Source: Aphanothece cf. minutissima CCALA 015
GTDB lineage: Bacteria; Cyanobacteriota; Cyanobacteriia; PCC-6307; Cyanobiaceae
NCBI GenBank assembly: GCA_003003925.1
Contig: PVWP01000003.1
Coordinates: 232,464 to 296,463, forward strand
Direction: 5' to 3'
DNA length: 64,000 nucleotides
In this document: piece after piece, positions 28,582 through 36,836 of the stretch
How positions within the stretch are numbered: the stretch's first letter is position 1
Layout: the number at the start of each line of letters is the position of its first letter
Notes under the pieces: generated by a model
What the model saw: only the letters and a program-made list of their open reading frames with translations
What the model was told of the DNA's origin: nothing
Database searches by the model: none
Position numbers and translations under genes: made by a program

Positions 28582-30248
28582 GGCACCCGGGCCGCGGCAG
28601 CGGCGGGGAGACGGCGCAGCTCCCCCAGCACGACCCGGCCGGACCCGTCGAAGCGGGGCTGGCTGACCCCCGGCTGGCCCCAGGCCACCGGGGCGCTCAG
28701 CCACACCGGCAGGTAGGGGCTGGCGGCGGCGACCCGGCGCTGGATGGCCATCAGCAGGGCGGTCCGCTCGGGGCCGTCCAGCTGGCTGCTGCGCTGCAGC
28801 TCCTCCTCCAGCCCCGGGGCGGTCCAGAAGGTGCCGCCCAGGACGCTGTTGCCTTCCAGACAGCGGTTTCCCTCGGCCTTGCTGCAGGAGAGCAGCGGCA
28901 TCAGGAAGTTCTCCGCATCGGGGTAATCGCCGATCCAGTCGTAGAAGAGCATCGTCAGGGCGCCTTTGTCGAGCTGGGAGTAGGCGGTGGTCGACTCCAT
29001 GCCGCTCACCTCGAGCGTCACGCAGTCGCCCAGGTCCCGGCGCAGCTGGGCCTGCCAGGTGAGGGCGAAGAGGCGGTCGGTGGGGATGTCGGAGCGGTAG
29101 GTGAACGGCAGGGTGAGCACCTTGCCCCCGCAGTACCCGGCCTGGCGGTAGAGGGCGCGGGCCCCGGCAGGGTCGTAGGCCGGCCAGGCGGTGGGATCGG
29201 AGCCCGGAAGGTCGGGGGGCACCAGCTGCCGCTGGGGGGAGCGCAGCCCCAGGGTGACCCGCCGCACGATGGTGGCCCGATCGAGGCTTCGGGCCACGGC
29301 CTGCCGCAGGGCGGGCCGGTTCAGCGGTGGCTGGTCGGTCAGCAGGGACACCAGGCTGATCTCCTGGGAGGGGCCGACGGCCTGCCGCAGGCGGCCGGCC
29401 GCCGCGTCCCGCTTGAGGGCCTGCTGGTGGTCGATCTCCAGGCCGGTGCTGAGCAGCAGGTCCACCTCGCCGCTGCGCAGCGCCCCGAACAGGGCGGTGG
29501 AGTTGCTCAGGGTGACCAGGTCGATGCCCCCGTTGGCCGGCCGCCGGCCCCAGTAGCGGGACCAGGGCACCAGCCGCTGCTGCTGGCCGCCGAAGAATGC
29601 CAGGGTGTAGGGGCCGGTGCCCACGAAGCGGTCGTTCAGGGGCCGGTCCCGGTGCTGCCGGTAGGCGGTGGGGGAGACCGGGGTCAGGAAGATGGCGCTG
29701 AGCAGCCGCGGCAGTGGGCTGAAGGGGCGCTTCAGCACCAGCTCGATCTCGTGGGGAGCGGTGACCCGCACGCTCGCGACCCGTTCGCTCAGTTGGTAGC
29801 CGAGGGTGCCGATCGCCATGAAGCGGCGCAGGGAGAAGGCCATGGCGGCGGCATCGAAGCGGGTGCCGTCGTGAAACAGCACCCCCCGCCGCAGGGGGAT
29901 GCGGGCCCGCATCCCGTCCGGACTCAGCACCGGCAGGGCCGTGGCCAGCCGCGGCTCGATGCGGCCGCCGGCGTCGATGGCATAAAGGGGGTCCCCCAGG
30001 CCGCTGAGCACCTGCATCACGCCGATGCGGGAGGCCTGGACCGGATCAAGGGAATCGATGCGGCTCTTGGTCGCCACCACCAGGGAGCGGCGCGATCCCG
30101 ATGGCTGACAGCCCGCCAGCAGCGGCAGGGCCAGCAGCAGGGTGGCAAGGGCCGTGGCCGCCGCGGCCGGCCCGCGTGCTGTTCTGCCCCTGGTCGTCGG
30201 CAAGACGCTGCGATCCGGTGGCGCCCATTCAAGCGGCCTGTCCAGCAC
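28578..30248 (-). CDS. ABC transporter substrate-binding lipoprotein, family 5
   Basis: About 556 residues. A hydrophobic stretch ends in the lipobox LLAGC with Cys at residue 47, after a long n-region that suggests the true start may lie inside (the GTG at 30248 is the first). The mature protein matches family 5 peptide/nickel-binding proteins: DSLDPVQASRIG, MRARIPLRRGVLFHDGTRFDA, and RQAVARSLDRATIVRRV. It probably captures peptides or similar solutes for the permease encoded immediately downstream. Confidence 0.9.
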   Translation of the reverse strand: MLDRPLEWAPPDRSVLPTTRGRTARGPAAAATALATLLLALPLLAGCQPSGSRRSLVVATKSRIDSLDPVQASRIGVMQVLSGLGDPLYAIDAGGRIEPRLATALPVLSPDGMRARIPLRRGVLFHDGTRFDAAAMAFSLRRFMAIGTLGYQLSERVASVRVTAPHEIELVLKRPFSPLPRLLSAIFLTPVSPTAYRQHRDRPLNDRFVGTGPYTLAFFGGQQQRLVPWSRYWGRRPANGGIDLVTLSNSTALFGALRSGEVDLLLSTGLEIDHQQALKRDAAAGRLRQAVGPSQEISLVSLLTDQPPLNRPALRQAVARSLDRATIVRRVTLGLRSPQRQLVPPDLPGSDPTAWPAYDPAGARALYRQAGYCGGKVLTLPFTYRSDIPTDRLFALTWQAQLRRDLGDCVTLEVSGMESTTAYSQLDKGALTMLFYDWIGDYPDAENFLMPLLSCSKAEGNRCLEGNSVLGGTFWTAPGLEEELQRSSQLDGPERTALLMAIQRRVAAASPYLPVWLSAPVAWGQPGVSQPRFDGSGRVVLGELRRLPAAAAARVP

Positions 30249-30265
30249 GGTTCCGGCGGAGGCGC

Positions 30266-31048
30266 TCAGGGGGTCCGTCGCTGGCTCCTGGGCCGCCGCC
30301 CGCGCAGGATCTCCAGCTGCCGGACCAGCTGCTGGAGCAGGGTGAGGGACACCCCCGGCCGCTGGGCGCCGGCGGCGAAGGCGGCGGCGAACCCCACCGA
30401 GGCGATGCTCACCCGCGCCACCCCCTGGCCGAGGGCCCAGACGTCGGTGGGGGCTGGGCCGCTGATCCGGCCGGAGGCGCGGGTCTCCGTCTTCTGCAGC
30501 TCATCGAGCAGGCTGCGCTTCAGCTCGCTGAGGGGCAGGCTGAGGGCCGCCGGGGGCAGCTGGGGCCGGGGGGCCGGAAGCCGCGAGAAGCGGGCCTGCA
30601 GGTCCTCCGGGCTGGTGGCCGCTTCGATCGCCTGGCGGATCCCCGTCACCCGTGTGTCGAGCACGCTGCGCTGCATCGCCTGGGCGCCCTTCGCCTGGGA
30701 AAGGATCCGCCAGGTGGCGAAACCCTGCAGGGGCACCAGCAGCAGGAAGGCGAACACCACGACGATCGCCCACTGGCGGGCGATGGCCAGCTTCGCCCGC
30801 AGGAAGCCGTTGGTGGGTTCGATGTAGAGCGCGAGGTGCAGCAGCAGGAACCCCAGCAGGGCCAGCAGCGCGGTGTTGACCATGCGGTTGGTGAACCGCA
30901 GCTGCCAGGCGGGACTGAGGAGCGCGAGCGGCAGGGAGTCGACCAGGACGAAGGCCAGGAACACCAGCAGCAGGCCACCACCGCTCCAGGCGAGCAGGCG
31001 GCTGAAGCCGGCGATCGTCTCCTCGCGGCTGGCGGAGTGGTCAGGCAT
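30266..31048 (-). CDS. HpsJ-like membrane protein
   Basis: 260 residues. Four hydrophobic helices fill the N-terminal half (about residues 17-37, 55-75, 95-112), with TNRMVNTALLALLGFLLLHLA between. A soluble region has VTGIRQAIEAATSPEDLQARF, a pattern I associate with HpsJ-like proteins of cyanobacterial polysaccharide/exosortase systems, then a C-terminal hydrophobic segment and basic tail. The assignment is tentative. It lies 17 bases upstream of the binding-protein gene and is divergent from the PEP-CTERM-like gene. Confidence 0.55.
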   Translation of the reverse strand: MPDHSASREETIAGFSRLLAWSGGGLLLVFLAFVLVDSLPLALLSPAWQLRFTNRMVNTALLALLGFLLLHLALYIEPTNGFLRAKLAIARQWAIVVVFAFLLLVPLQGFATWRILSQAKGAQAMQRSVLDTRVTGIRQAIEAATSPEDLQARFSRLPAPRPQLPPAALSLPLSELKRSLLDELQKTETRASGRISGPAPTDVWALGQGVARVSIASVGFAAAFAAGAQRPGVSLTLLQQLVRQLEILRGRRPRSQRRTP

Positions 31049-31194
31049 CCGAGGTCCGGGCTGGACAGGGTGGTGCGGACTGGCCAGCGGCCCAGACCTT
31101 AGGGGGCCCCACCCATGCCGTCAGGGGCGCGGCAGACCGCCCCAGCCTGCCAACTGAAACGCAAACCAGGCAAACCTGAAGGCTGGCTGATAAG

Positions 31195-32049
31195 ATGGTG
31201 AAACATTCCTGGTTGTACATGGTGCGCTTCCCTGGGTTCGGTGCCCTCGGCCTGAGGCGTTTCCGCCCGTCGGTCCATCTCTACCCTCCCCTGGTGCTGC
31301 TCAGCTGCCTGATTGCCAGCACCGCGGCCCCGGCCGTGGGCAGCTACGGGCATGACGCCCTGGCCGAGCTGGAGGACCTGCGGGAACTGCTGGTTCCCGG
31401 ATTCGGGCGGGAGCCGGAGATCCGCATCGGCGTCGGTGGCATCGGCCTGGGCAACCCCGTCACGGGACTGGTCGTGCCCCCGTTCCTTCTCGGCTCCCCT
31501 TCAGGGTCCGGTTCCATCATCGATGGGTTCGTCGTTCCCTCGGGCTTCTTTCTGGCGCGCTCCGGCGACGTGCCCGGCCGCGGCGGCTTCCGCCTGACGA
31601 ATCCCCTGGCCTTCCGCTGGACGGGGACGGCGACAACCGCGCCGCTGCAACTCACCTGGCAGGCCGGAACCCTCTTCGACAACGTCTTCGACGGCTCCAC
31701 GGGCGCCTTCGTTCCCTTCCGGATCGTGCCGGCCGGCTCCCCCTCCATCGAGCCGGTGCTCGCCCTGGTGGCCGAGCCCGCCGACGGGACGGACGGTTCC
31801 GGGGATGGGGACGGCGTGTTCGAGACGGCTCTGCTTGCCCCGGCTCCGGAAAGCCCCGCCGGCGATCAGCCCGGCGGCGGCCCCGGCGAGCTGCCCGGTG
31901 ATGGCGGCGACGGCCCCACCGGGCAGCCCGGTGGTGAGGGGGAGGCTCCTGACCCAGCTTCGGTGCCCGGACCCCTGCCCGTGGCCGGGGTGGCCCTGGC
32001 CTGGCGCTGCAGCCGCCGGTTGCGCCAGCGCCTTCGCCAGGGGCGCTGA
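31195..32049 (+). CDS. Secreted protein with cyanobacterial PEP-CTERM-like sorting tail
   Basis: 284 residues. A signal peptide (about residues 30-50: LVLLSCLIASTAAPA) is followed by a Gly-rich beta-type region of about 150 residues, a Gly/Asp/Pro-rich low-complexity linker (about 200-255), and a C-terminus of VPGPLPVAGVALAW, CSRRLRQRLRQGR. The VPGPLP box, short hydrophobic helix and Arg-rich end are the layout of cyanobacterial exosortase substrates. The body has no recognised enzymatic motif. Divergent from the HpsJ-like gene over 146 bases. ATG at 31195; internal ATGs are possible. Confidence 0.65.
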   Translation: MVKHSWLYMVRFPGFGALGLRRFRPSVHLYPPLVLLSCLIASTAAPAVGSYGHDALAELEDLRELLVPGFGREPEIRIGVGGIGLGNPVTGLVVPPFLLGSPSGSGSIIDGFVVPSGFFLARSGDVPGRGGFRLTNPLAFRWTGTATTAPLQLTWQAGTLFDNVFDGSTGAFVPFRIVPAGSPSIEPVLALVAEPADGTDGSGDGDGVFETALLAPAPESPAGDQPGGGPGELPGDGGDGPTGQPGGEGEAPDPASVPGPLPVAGVALAWRCSRRLRQRLRQGR

Positions 32050-32079
32050 GCTGCCGCAACCGGCGGTTGCAGCCCTGCC

Positions 32080-33414
32080 TCAGAGGGTGCGCAGGCAGGC
32101 GGCCACCGCCTCCACCCCCTCGAGGGCCTCGATCGCGCCGAGGGCTTCGCGGAACCGGTCCTCCCGCACCTCGTGGGTGATGACGACGATCTCGGCCTCC
32201 CCCTCCCGGGCGTCGAGCTGGACGATCGACTGGATCGACACCTGGGCGGCACCGAAGCAGGTGCCGATGCGTCCGATCACGCCGGCCTCGTCCCGGGTGC
32301 GCAGCCGGACGTAGTTGCGGTGGTGCGTCCGGGAACCGTCGACCAGGGCGCAGTGGCGCCAGCTGCTGGCCGCCAGCAGGGGGTCGAGGCCGGCCTGGGG
32401 CCCGCCCACCTGGCGGATCCCGGCGATATTGAGGATGTCGGCCACCACCGCCGAGGCGGTGGGCCCGGCCCCGGCGCCGGGCCCGAAGAACATCACCTGG
32501 CCCACCGGATCCCCTTCCACCAGGATGGCGTTGTTGACGCCGTGGACCCCCGCCAGGGGGTGGTGCTTGGGCAGCAGGGTGGGGTGGACCCGCACATCGA
32601 GCGCCACGCCGCCGGGCGGTTCCGAGAGATGGCGGTCCGGGGCGTCTGCGACGTCCTCGACCCGTTCGGCCACCGCCAGCAGCTTCACCACGAAGCCCAG
32701 CTGGGCCGCATAGGCCACGTCGCGGGCATCGAGCCGGTCGATGCCTTCGGTGGCGATGCCGCCGCGCTCCACCGGCCCTCCATAGGCCAGGCCGGCCAGG
32801 ATGGCGATCTTGTCGGCCGCGTCGCCCCCTTCGACATCGGCGGCGGGGTCGGCCTCGGCGTAGCCCAGCCGCTGAGCATCGGCCAGCACCTCGGCGTAGG
32901 CCGCCCCCTCGTCGGCCATGCGGCTGAGGATGTAGTTGGTGGTGCCGTTGATGATGCCGCTGACCCGGCGGATGCGATTGCCGCCGAGGGACTGCTTGAT
33001 CGGCTCGATGATCGGGATGCCCCCGCCCACGGCGGCCTCAATCAGCACGTAGACACCCCGTTCCGTGGCGGCGGCGGCGATCTCCTGGCCATAGCGGGCG
33101 ATCACCGCCTTGTTGGCCGTGACCACCGGCTTGCCGGCGGCGATGGCCCGCAGAATCAGGCTGCGGGCGGGCTCCAGCCCCCCCATCACCTCCACGACGA
33201 TGTCCACAGCCGGATCGTCGATCACGGCCTCCGGGTCGGTGGTGAGGCGCTCCGGGGGCAGGGTCAGGGGACGGGGACGGCTGAGATCGCGCACGGCCAC
33301 CCGTTCGAGCACCAGGTCAGCGACCAGGGGATGGCGGCCCTGGGGACTGGCGAGGATCGCCGCCACCCCGCTCCCCACCGTGCCCAGCCCGAGCAAGCCG
33401 ATGCCGATGGCCAT
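32080..33414 (-). CDS. hom: Homoserine dehydrogenase
   Basis: 444 residues. Reduces aspartate semialdehyde to homoserine in threonine/methionine synthesis. Seen: Rossmann loop IGLLGLGTVGSGVA at the start, GKPVVTANKAVIARYG, the catalytic segment (AAVGGGIPIIEPIKQSL, then IINGTTNYILSRM and EADPAADVEGGDAADKIAIL), and a C-terminal ACT domain (RTRDEAGVIGRIGTCFG). ATG at 33414 is placed just before the conserved strand; an ATG 15 bases upstream also exists. Follows sufE by 33 bases. Confidence 0.95.
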   Translation of the reverse strand: MAIGIGLLGLGTVGSGVAAILASPQGRHPLVADLVLERVAVRDLSRPRPLTLPPERLTTDPEAVIDDPAVDIVVEVMGGLEPARSLILRAIAAGKPVVTANKAVIARYGQEIAAAATERGVYVLIEAAVGGGIPIIEPIKQSLGGNRIRRVSGIINGTTNYILSRMADEGAAYAEVLADAQRLGYAEADPAADVEGGDAADKIAILAGLAYGGPVERGGIATEGIDRLDARDVAYAAQLGFVVKLLAVAERVEDVADAPDRHLSEPPGGVALDVRVHPTLLPKHHPLAGVHGVNNAILVEGDPVGQVMFFGPGAGAGPTASAVVADILNIAGIRQVGGPQAGLDPLLAASSWRHCALVDGSRTHHRNYVRLRTRDEAGVIGRIGTCFGAAQVSIQSIVQLDAREGEAEIVVITHEVREDRFREALGAIEALEGVEAVAACLRTL

Positions 33415-33447
33415 GGGCTGCAACCCCACAAACCACCATCCTAGAAA

Positions 33448-33867
33448 TCAACCGGCATCCAGCTGGCTGGCCTGGCCCTGCATGGTGCGCAGGATGTTGA
33501 GGAAACCGTTGGCCCGCGAGGGTGTCAGGCTCGCCTGCAGGCCCGTCGCGGCGATGAAGGAGGGATCGAGGGCGGTGACCTCTGCGGGGGTCAGGCCCTC
33601 CAGCCCCTCGATCAGCAGGGCCAGCAGCCCCTTGGTGATCTGGGCATCGGAATCGCCGCGCCAGTGGAGCCGGCCCCCCTCCAGGCTGCCCACCACATAG
33701 ACCTGGGACACACACCCCTTGACCTTGAAGGCGTCCTGGCGCAGGTCGTCGGGCAGGGGCTCGAGCTTCTTGGCCAGCCACAGCACGTACTCGTAGCGGC
33801 GGCGGGGGTCGCTGGTGCTGCCCAGGCGTTCCACGATCCGATCGAGGGCGGGGCTGCCGGTGGCCAT
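33448..33867 (-). CDS. sufE: SufE-family sulfur acceptor
   Basis: 139 residues. SufE accepts persulfide sulfur from the cysteine desulfurase SufS for iron-sulfur cluster assembly. The active Cys is at residue 52 in KVKGCVSQVYV, the conserved site; DSDAQITKGLLALLI and the C-terminal SLTPSRANGFLNIL are also family features. ATG at 33867 gives the usual length. No other suf genes are nearby. Confidence 0.9.
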   Translation of the reverse strand: MATGSPALDRIVERLGSTSDPRRRYEYVLWLAKKLEPLPDDLRQDAFKVKGCVSQVYVVGSLEGGRLHWRGDSDAQITKGLLALLIEGLEGLTPAEVTALDPSFIAATGLQASLTPSRANGFLNILRTMQGQASQLDAG

Positions 33868-33884
33868 GGACGGGAGGGAGGAAA

Positions 33885-34394
33885 TCAGGACGGGCGGCGA
33901 AGCCTCAGCATCCTGGCCAGACCGGCCACGGCGAGCACGCCGAGGGGGGGCAGAAAGGCCCATCCCTCCAGTCGAGGGTAGGGAAGGGAGCGGCTCACCC
34001 GCGCGGGCGCCGCCGAGGGGGCCGCCGGTTCCGGCAGTTCGAGGTAATCGCGATGGCCCGGGCCCGCATCCACCTGGACTTCCCACTGGCGGCCGGCCTG
34101 GGGCGGCAGGGTGAAGACGATGCTCCCATCGGCGCCGGTGCGCCCGAGTTCGATCGGGGTGCCCCCGTCGGGGGGGACGATGCGGACGGCGGCATCACTG
34201 GCGGGCTGGCCGCCGGAGAACTGGCTCTCCAGGCGCAGCGTCTCGGGGCCGGGGGCCGCCGCGGAACGGTTCAGGGACTCATTGAGGCTGGTGAGGCGCT
34301 CCAGGCTGCTCTCGATGGCGTGGGCGCGGACCTGGGTGGGGGCCACCACGAGGCCGACGAGGCCGATCAGCCCGGTGAACAGAAGGGGCTTCAT
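33885..34394 (-). CDS. Secreted single-pass protein with Ig-like/carboxypeptidase-regulatory-type domain
   Basis: 169 residues. A signal peptide (to about residue 24, TQVRA) precedes HAIESSLERLTSLNESLN. The middle contains a beta-sandwich-like segment (FSGGQPASDAAVRIVPPDGG, then GRTGADGSIVFTLPPQAGRQ) of the kind seen in carboxypeptidase regulatory-like and CopC/DUF4198-type domains. A C-terminal membrane helix and Arg-rich tail (LARMLRLRRPS) anchor it with the domain outside. Function unknown; cyanobacterial relatives often accompany nickel/cobalt carriers, but none is seen here. Confidence 0.6.
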   Translation of the reverse strand: MKPLLFTGLIGLVGLVVAPTQVRAHAIESSLERLTSLNESLNRSAAAPGPETLRLESQFSGGQPASDAAVRIVPPDGGTPIELGRTGADGSIVFTLPPQAGRQWEVQVDAGPGHRDYLELPEPAAPSAAPARVSRSLPYPRLEGWAFLPPLGVLAVAGLARMLRLRRPS

Positions 34395-34401
34395 CCGTGA
34401 A

Positions 34402-34587
34402 TCAGGAGGCTTTCCAGCGACTATCGCTGCTTTTGCCCGCCTGCACCATCCTGGCGACCGAACTGACCATCATCGAGAGGGCGTCGCTGGAGGAGCCGCG
34501 GCTCTGGATCTCGGAGGTCATCACCCGCTCAGCGGCCGTCAGGGGACGGTTCTGGAGCGACGAGAGGATGGAATCCAAGGACGGCAC
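34402..34587 (-). CDS. Small hypothetical protein
   Basis: 61 residues, soluble and helix-prone (LDSILSSLQNRPLTAAERVM, then SSDALSMMVSSVARMV). No known family recognised. It stands 7 bases upstream of the secreted single-pass protein gene on the same strand, and its start is 26 bases beyond the terminator of the preceding operon, so it would be the first gene of the small-protein/sufE/hom transcript. The overlapping plus-strand frame is less plausible. Confidence 0.5.
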   Translation of the reverse strand: MPSLDSILSSLQNRPLTAAERVMTSEIQSRGSSSDALSMMVSSVARMVQAGKSSDSRWKAS

Positions 34588-34610
34588 GGATGCACTGCGC
34601 CGATCCTGGC

Positions 34611-34647
34611 AAACGATCGGGGCCCTGGCCCGCTGCGGGCCCCATCG
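34611..34647 (-). terminator. Rho-independent terminator of the chlI-ruvC-cyclo-ligase operon
   Basis: Read on the minus strand immediately after the cyclo-ligase stop: CGAT then GGGGCCC, an 11-base loop, GGGCCCC, a one-base bulge, then ATCG closing the stem, followed by TTTG. The 11-bp interrupted stem is the strongest hairpin I found outside genes. It separates this operon from the 61-residue gene downstream. Confidence 0.75.
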
Positions 34648-35247
34648 TTAAGAGCTTGCAACCTTCCGCAGCCCCGCCGGCGTGAGATGGCAGTCGCGCT
34701 CATCGATCCAGCCGTCGAAGGGGATGTCCCAGGGATCCCTGGGCAGGGCCGCGCTGACGCAGGCGGCGGGCAGCACCGCCAGGGCGGGCACCGCCGCCCA
34801 GCGCGGATCGGCCCGCAGCCGGTCGTACCAGCCGCCGCCGGAGCCCAGCCGCAGGCCACTGGGGGCCACGGCCAGGGCGGGCACCAGCAGCAGGGCCATG
34901 GCGGCGGGGTCCAGGTCCGGCCCCCGGGGCGGGGCCGGGATGCCGCAGGCATCGGCGGCCAGCGGATCGCCCGGCGCCCAGGGCCGGTACACCAGCCCAG
35001 GGCCCGCCACCGCCGGCAGGGCCAGCCGGCCGGCCCAGGCCGGGGCCAGGGGCCGCAGGTCGGGTTCGCTGCCCAGGGGCCAGTAGAGCCCCAGGCGGCC
35101 CCTCCGCCGGGCCAGCAGGGCTCCCAGGTGCCGCTCGGCCGTCGCCAGGATCCCCGGGACGGCCCCGGCCAGGCACTGCCGCCGCCGGCGGCGGAACAGG
35201 CGCCGCAGCTCCTCCTTGGTGCTCCCGTCGCCGGCGGGCGGCCTCAC
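34648..35247 (-). CDS. 5-formyltetrahydrofolate cyclo-ligase
   Basis: 199 residues. Converts 5-formyl-THF to 5,10-methenyl-THF using ATP. The N-terminal basic helix ([13 protein letters not shown]), [33 protein letters not shown] and the following DRL form the family signature; the Gly-rich loop binds the substrate. The ATG overlaps the ruvC stop (ATGA). Last gene before a strong terminator. Confidence 0.92.
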   Translation of the reverse strand: MRPPAGDGSTKEELRRLFRRRRRQCLAGAVPGILATAERHLGALLARRRGRLGLYWPLGSEPDLRPLAPAWAGRLALPAVAGPGLVYRPWAPGDPLAADACGIPAPPRGPDLDPAAMALLLVPALAVAPSGLRLGSGGGWYDRLRADPRWAAVPALAVLPAACVSAALPRDPWDIPFDGWIDERDCHLTPAGLRKVASS

Positions 35248-35726
35248 CGCTGAAACCAGCCGGTCAACGCCACCGCCAGGGCATCGGCGGCGTCGTCGGG
35301 GCGGGGGGGATGTTCCAGATTCAGCTCCCGCATCACCGCCGCCAGCACCTCGTCCTTCTCAGCGTGGCCGGAGCCGGCCAGGGCCAGCTTGATCTGCATC
35401 GGCGGGAACTCCACCACCGGAACGGCGAAGCGGGCCAGGGTCATCATCACCACCCCCCGGGCCTGCACCACCGCGATGGTGGTGCTGGAGCGGTAGAAGA
35501 AGAATTTCTCCACCGCCGCCAGCTGGGGTCGCCAGCGGCGCACGATCACCCGCAGATCGCGGGCGATCTCCACCATCCGATCCCCGTCGCTGCGGCCGGG
35601 TTCGGTGCGGATCATGCCGCAGTCGAGCAGGCGCTGATGGCCGCCTCCCGCGGCGGAGCGACCTTCCACATCGATCACCCCGTAGCCGACGCGCGCCAGC
35701 CCGGGATCGATGCCAAGGATCCTCAC
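35244..35726 (-). CDS. ruvC: Holliday junction resolvase RuvC
   Basis: 160 residues. Endonuclease that resolves Holliday junctions bound to RuvAB. The first catalytic Asp is in [17 protein letters not shown]; the catalytic Glu is in [15 protein letters not shown], and the last acidic pair in [14 protein letters not shown]. Normal length. It lies 24 bases downstream of chlI and overlaps the cyclo-ligase gene. Confidence 0.96.
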   Translation of the reverse strand: MRILGIDPGLARVGYGVIDVEGRSAAGGGHQRLLDCGMIRTEPGRSDGDRMVEIARDLRVIVRRWRPQLAAVEKFFFYRSSTTIAVVQARGVVMMTLARFAVPVVEFPPMQIKLALAGSGHAEKDEVLAAVMRELNLEHPPRPDDAADALAVALTGWFQR

Positions 35727-35750
35727 ATCGCTTGCCTCACGCCACGTCCC

Positions 35751-36836
35751 TCACCCCGCCAGGGCCAGCTGGAAGGCGGAGGGGTCGCCGGCGGGGCGGT
35801 CGAACACCTTGCAGAACGTCTTCACCACCCGCTCGCCGGAGTCGATCTGCTCGAGGGGGTCCTTGCGCAGCCGGTGGCGCAGGCAGCAGGCCACCACCCG
35901 GGCCACGTCGTCGTCGCTCACCTCGAGATGGCCCTCGAAGGCGGCCAGGGCCCGGGCGGCCCGGTTGGTGACGATGTCGCCCCGCAGGCCGTCCACGTCC
36001 AGCTCGCCGCAGACCGCCGAGATGCGGATGCGCAGCTCATCGTCGATGGCCACCTGGGGCAGCCGCTCCTGGGCCTCCACCACCCGGGCCTGCAGGGCCT
36101 CCTGGGTGCTCTGCAGCCGGTCGCTGAAGCTGTCGGGGTCGGCATCGAAGCTGGTGCGCTGATCCACCACCTGCACCCGCAGCTCCGGGTCGCGCACGGT
36201 GCGCACCTCCACGCTCATGCCGAAGCGATCCAGCAGCTGGGGCCTCAGCTCACCCTCCTCCGGGTTGCCGGAGCCGATCAGCACGAAGCGGGCCGGGTGG
36301 CGCACCGACACGCCCTCCCGTTCCACCGTGTTCCAGCCCGAGGCGGCCGAATCCAGCAGCACGTCCACCAGGTGGTCGTCGAGCAGGTTCACCTCATCCA
36401 CGTACAGCAGGCCGCGGTTGGCCTTGGCCAGCAGCCCCGGCTCGAAGGCGCGCACGCCCTCGCTGAGGGCCTTCTCGATGTCGATGGTGCCGCAGAGGCG
36501 GTCTTCGGTGGCCCCCAGCGGCAGGTCGACCATCGGCACCTGGCGGGCCTCCACCGGCAGCTGTTCGCCCCGCTCGGCCCGCTGGCGCACCTCGCTGCTC
36601 TGCAGGTCGGGGTCGCTGGGCGAGCTGTTGTAGGGGTCCCCGGCCACCACGTCGATCGCCGGCAGCAGATCGGCCAGGGCCCGGATGGTGGTCGATTTGC
36701 CCGTGCCCCGGTCGCCCATGATCATCACCCCGCCGATGCGGGGATCGATCACGTTGAGCAGCAGCGCCAGCTTCATCTCCTCCTGGCCGACGATGGCGGT
36801 GAAGGGGAAGACCCTGCGCTTCCTGGTTGGCGTCAC
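35751..36836 (-). CDS. chlI: Magnesium chelatase ATPase subunit ChlI
   Basis: 361 residues. AAA+ motor subunit that drives Mg insertion into protoporphyrin IX, the committed step to chlorophyll. Walker [10 protein letters not shown] at residues 41-49, Walker [19 protein letters not shown], ChlI insert [20 protein letters not shown], and [13 protein letters not shown]-type sensor region ([14 protein letters not shown]) are present. The start is a GTG overlapping the upstream DUF3370 stop (GTGA). Confidence 0.97.
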   Translation of the reverse strand: MTPTRKRRVFPFTAIVGQEEMKLALLLNVIDPRIGGVMIMGDRGTGKSTTIRALADLLPAIDVVAGDPYNSSPSDPDLQSSEVRQRAERGEQLPVEARQVPMVDLPLGATEDRLCGTIDIEKALSEGVRAFEPGLLAKANRGLLYVDEVNLLDDHLVDVLLDSAASGWNTVEREGVSVRHPARFVLIGSGNPEEGELRPQLLDRFGMSVEVRTVRDPELRVQVVDQRTSFDADPDSFSDRLQSTQEALQARVVEAQERLPQVAIDDELRIRISAVCGELDVDGLRGDIVTNRAARALAAFEGHLEVSDDDVARVVACCLRHRLRKDPLEQIDSGERVVKTFCKVFDRPAGDPSAFQLALAG

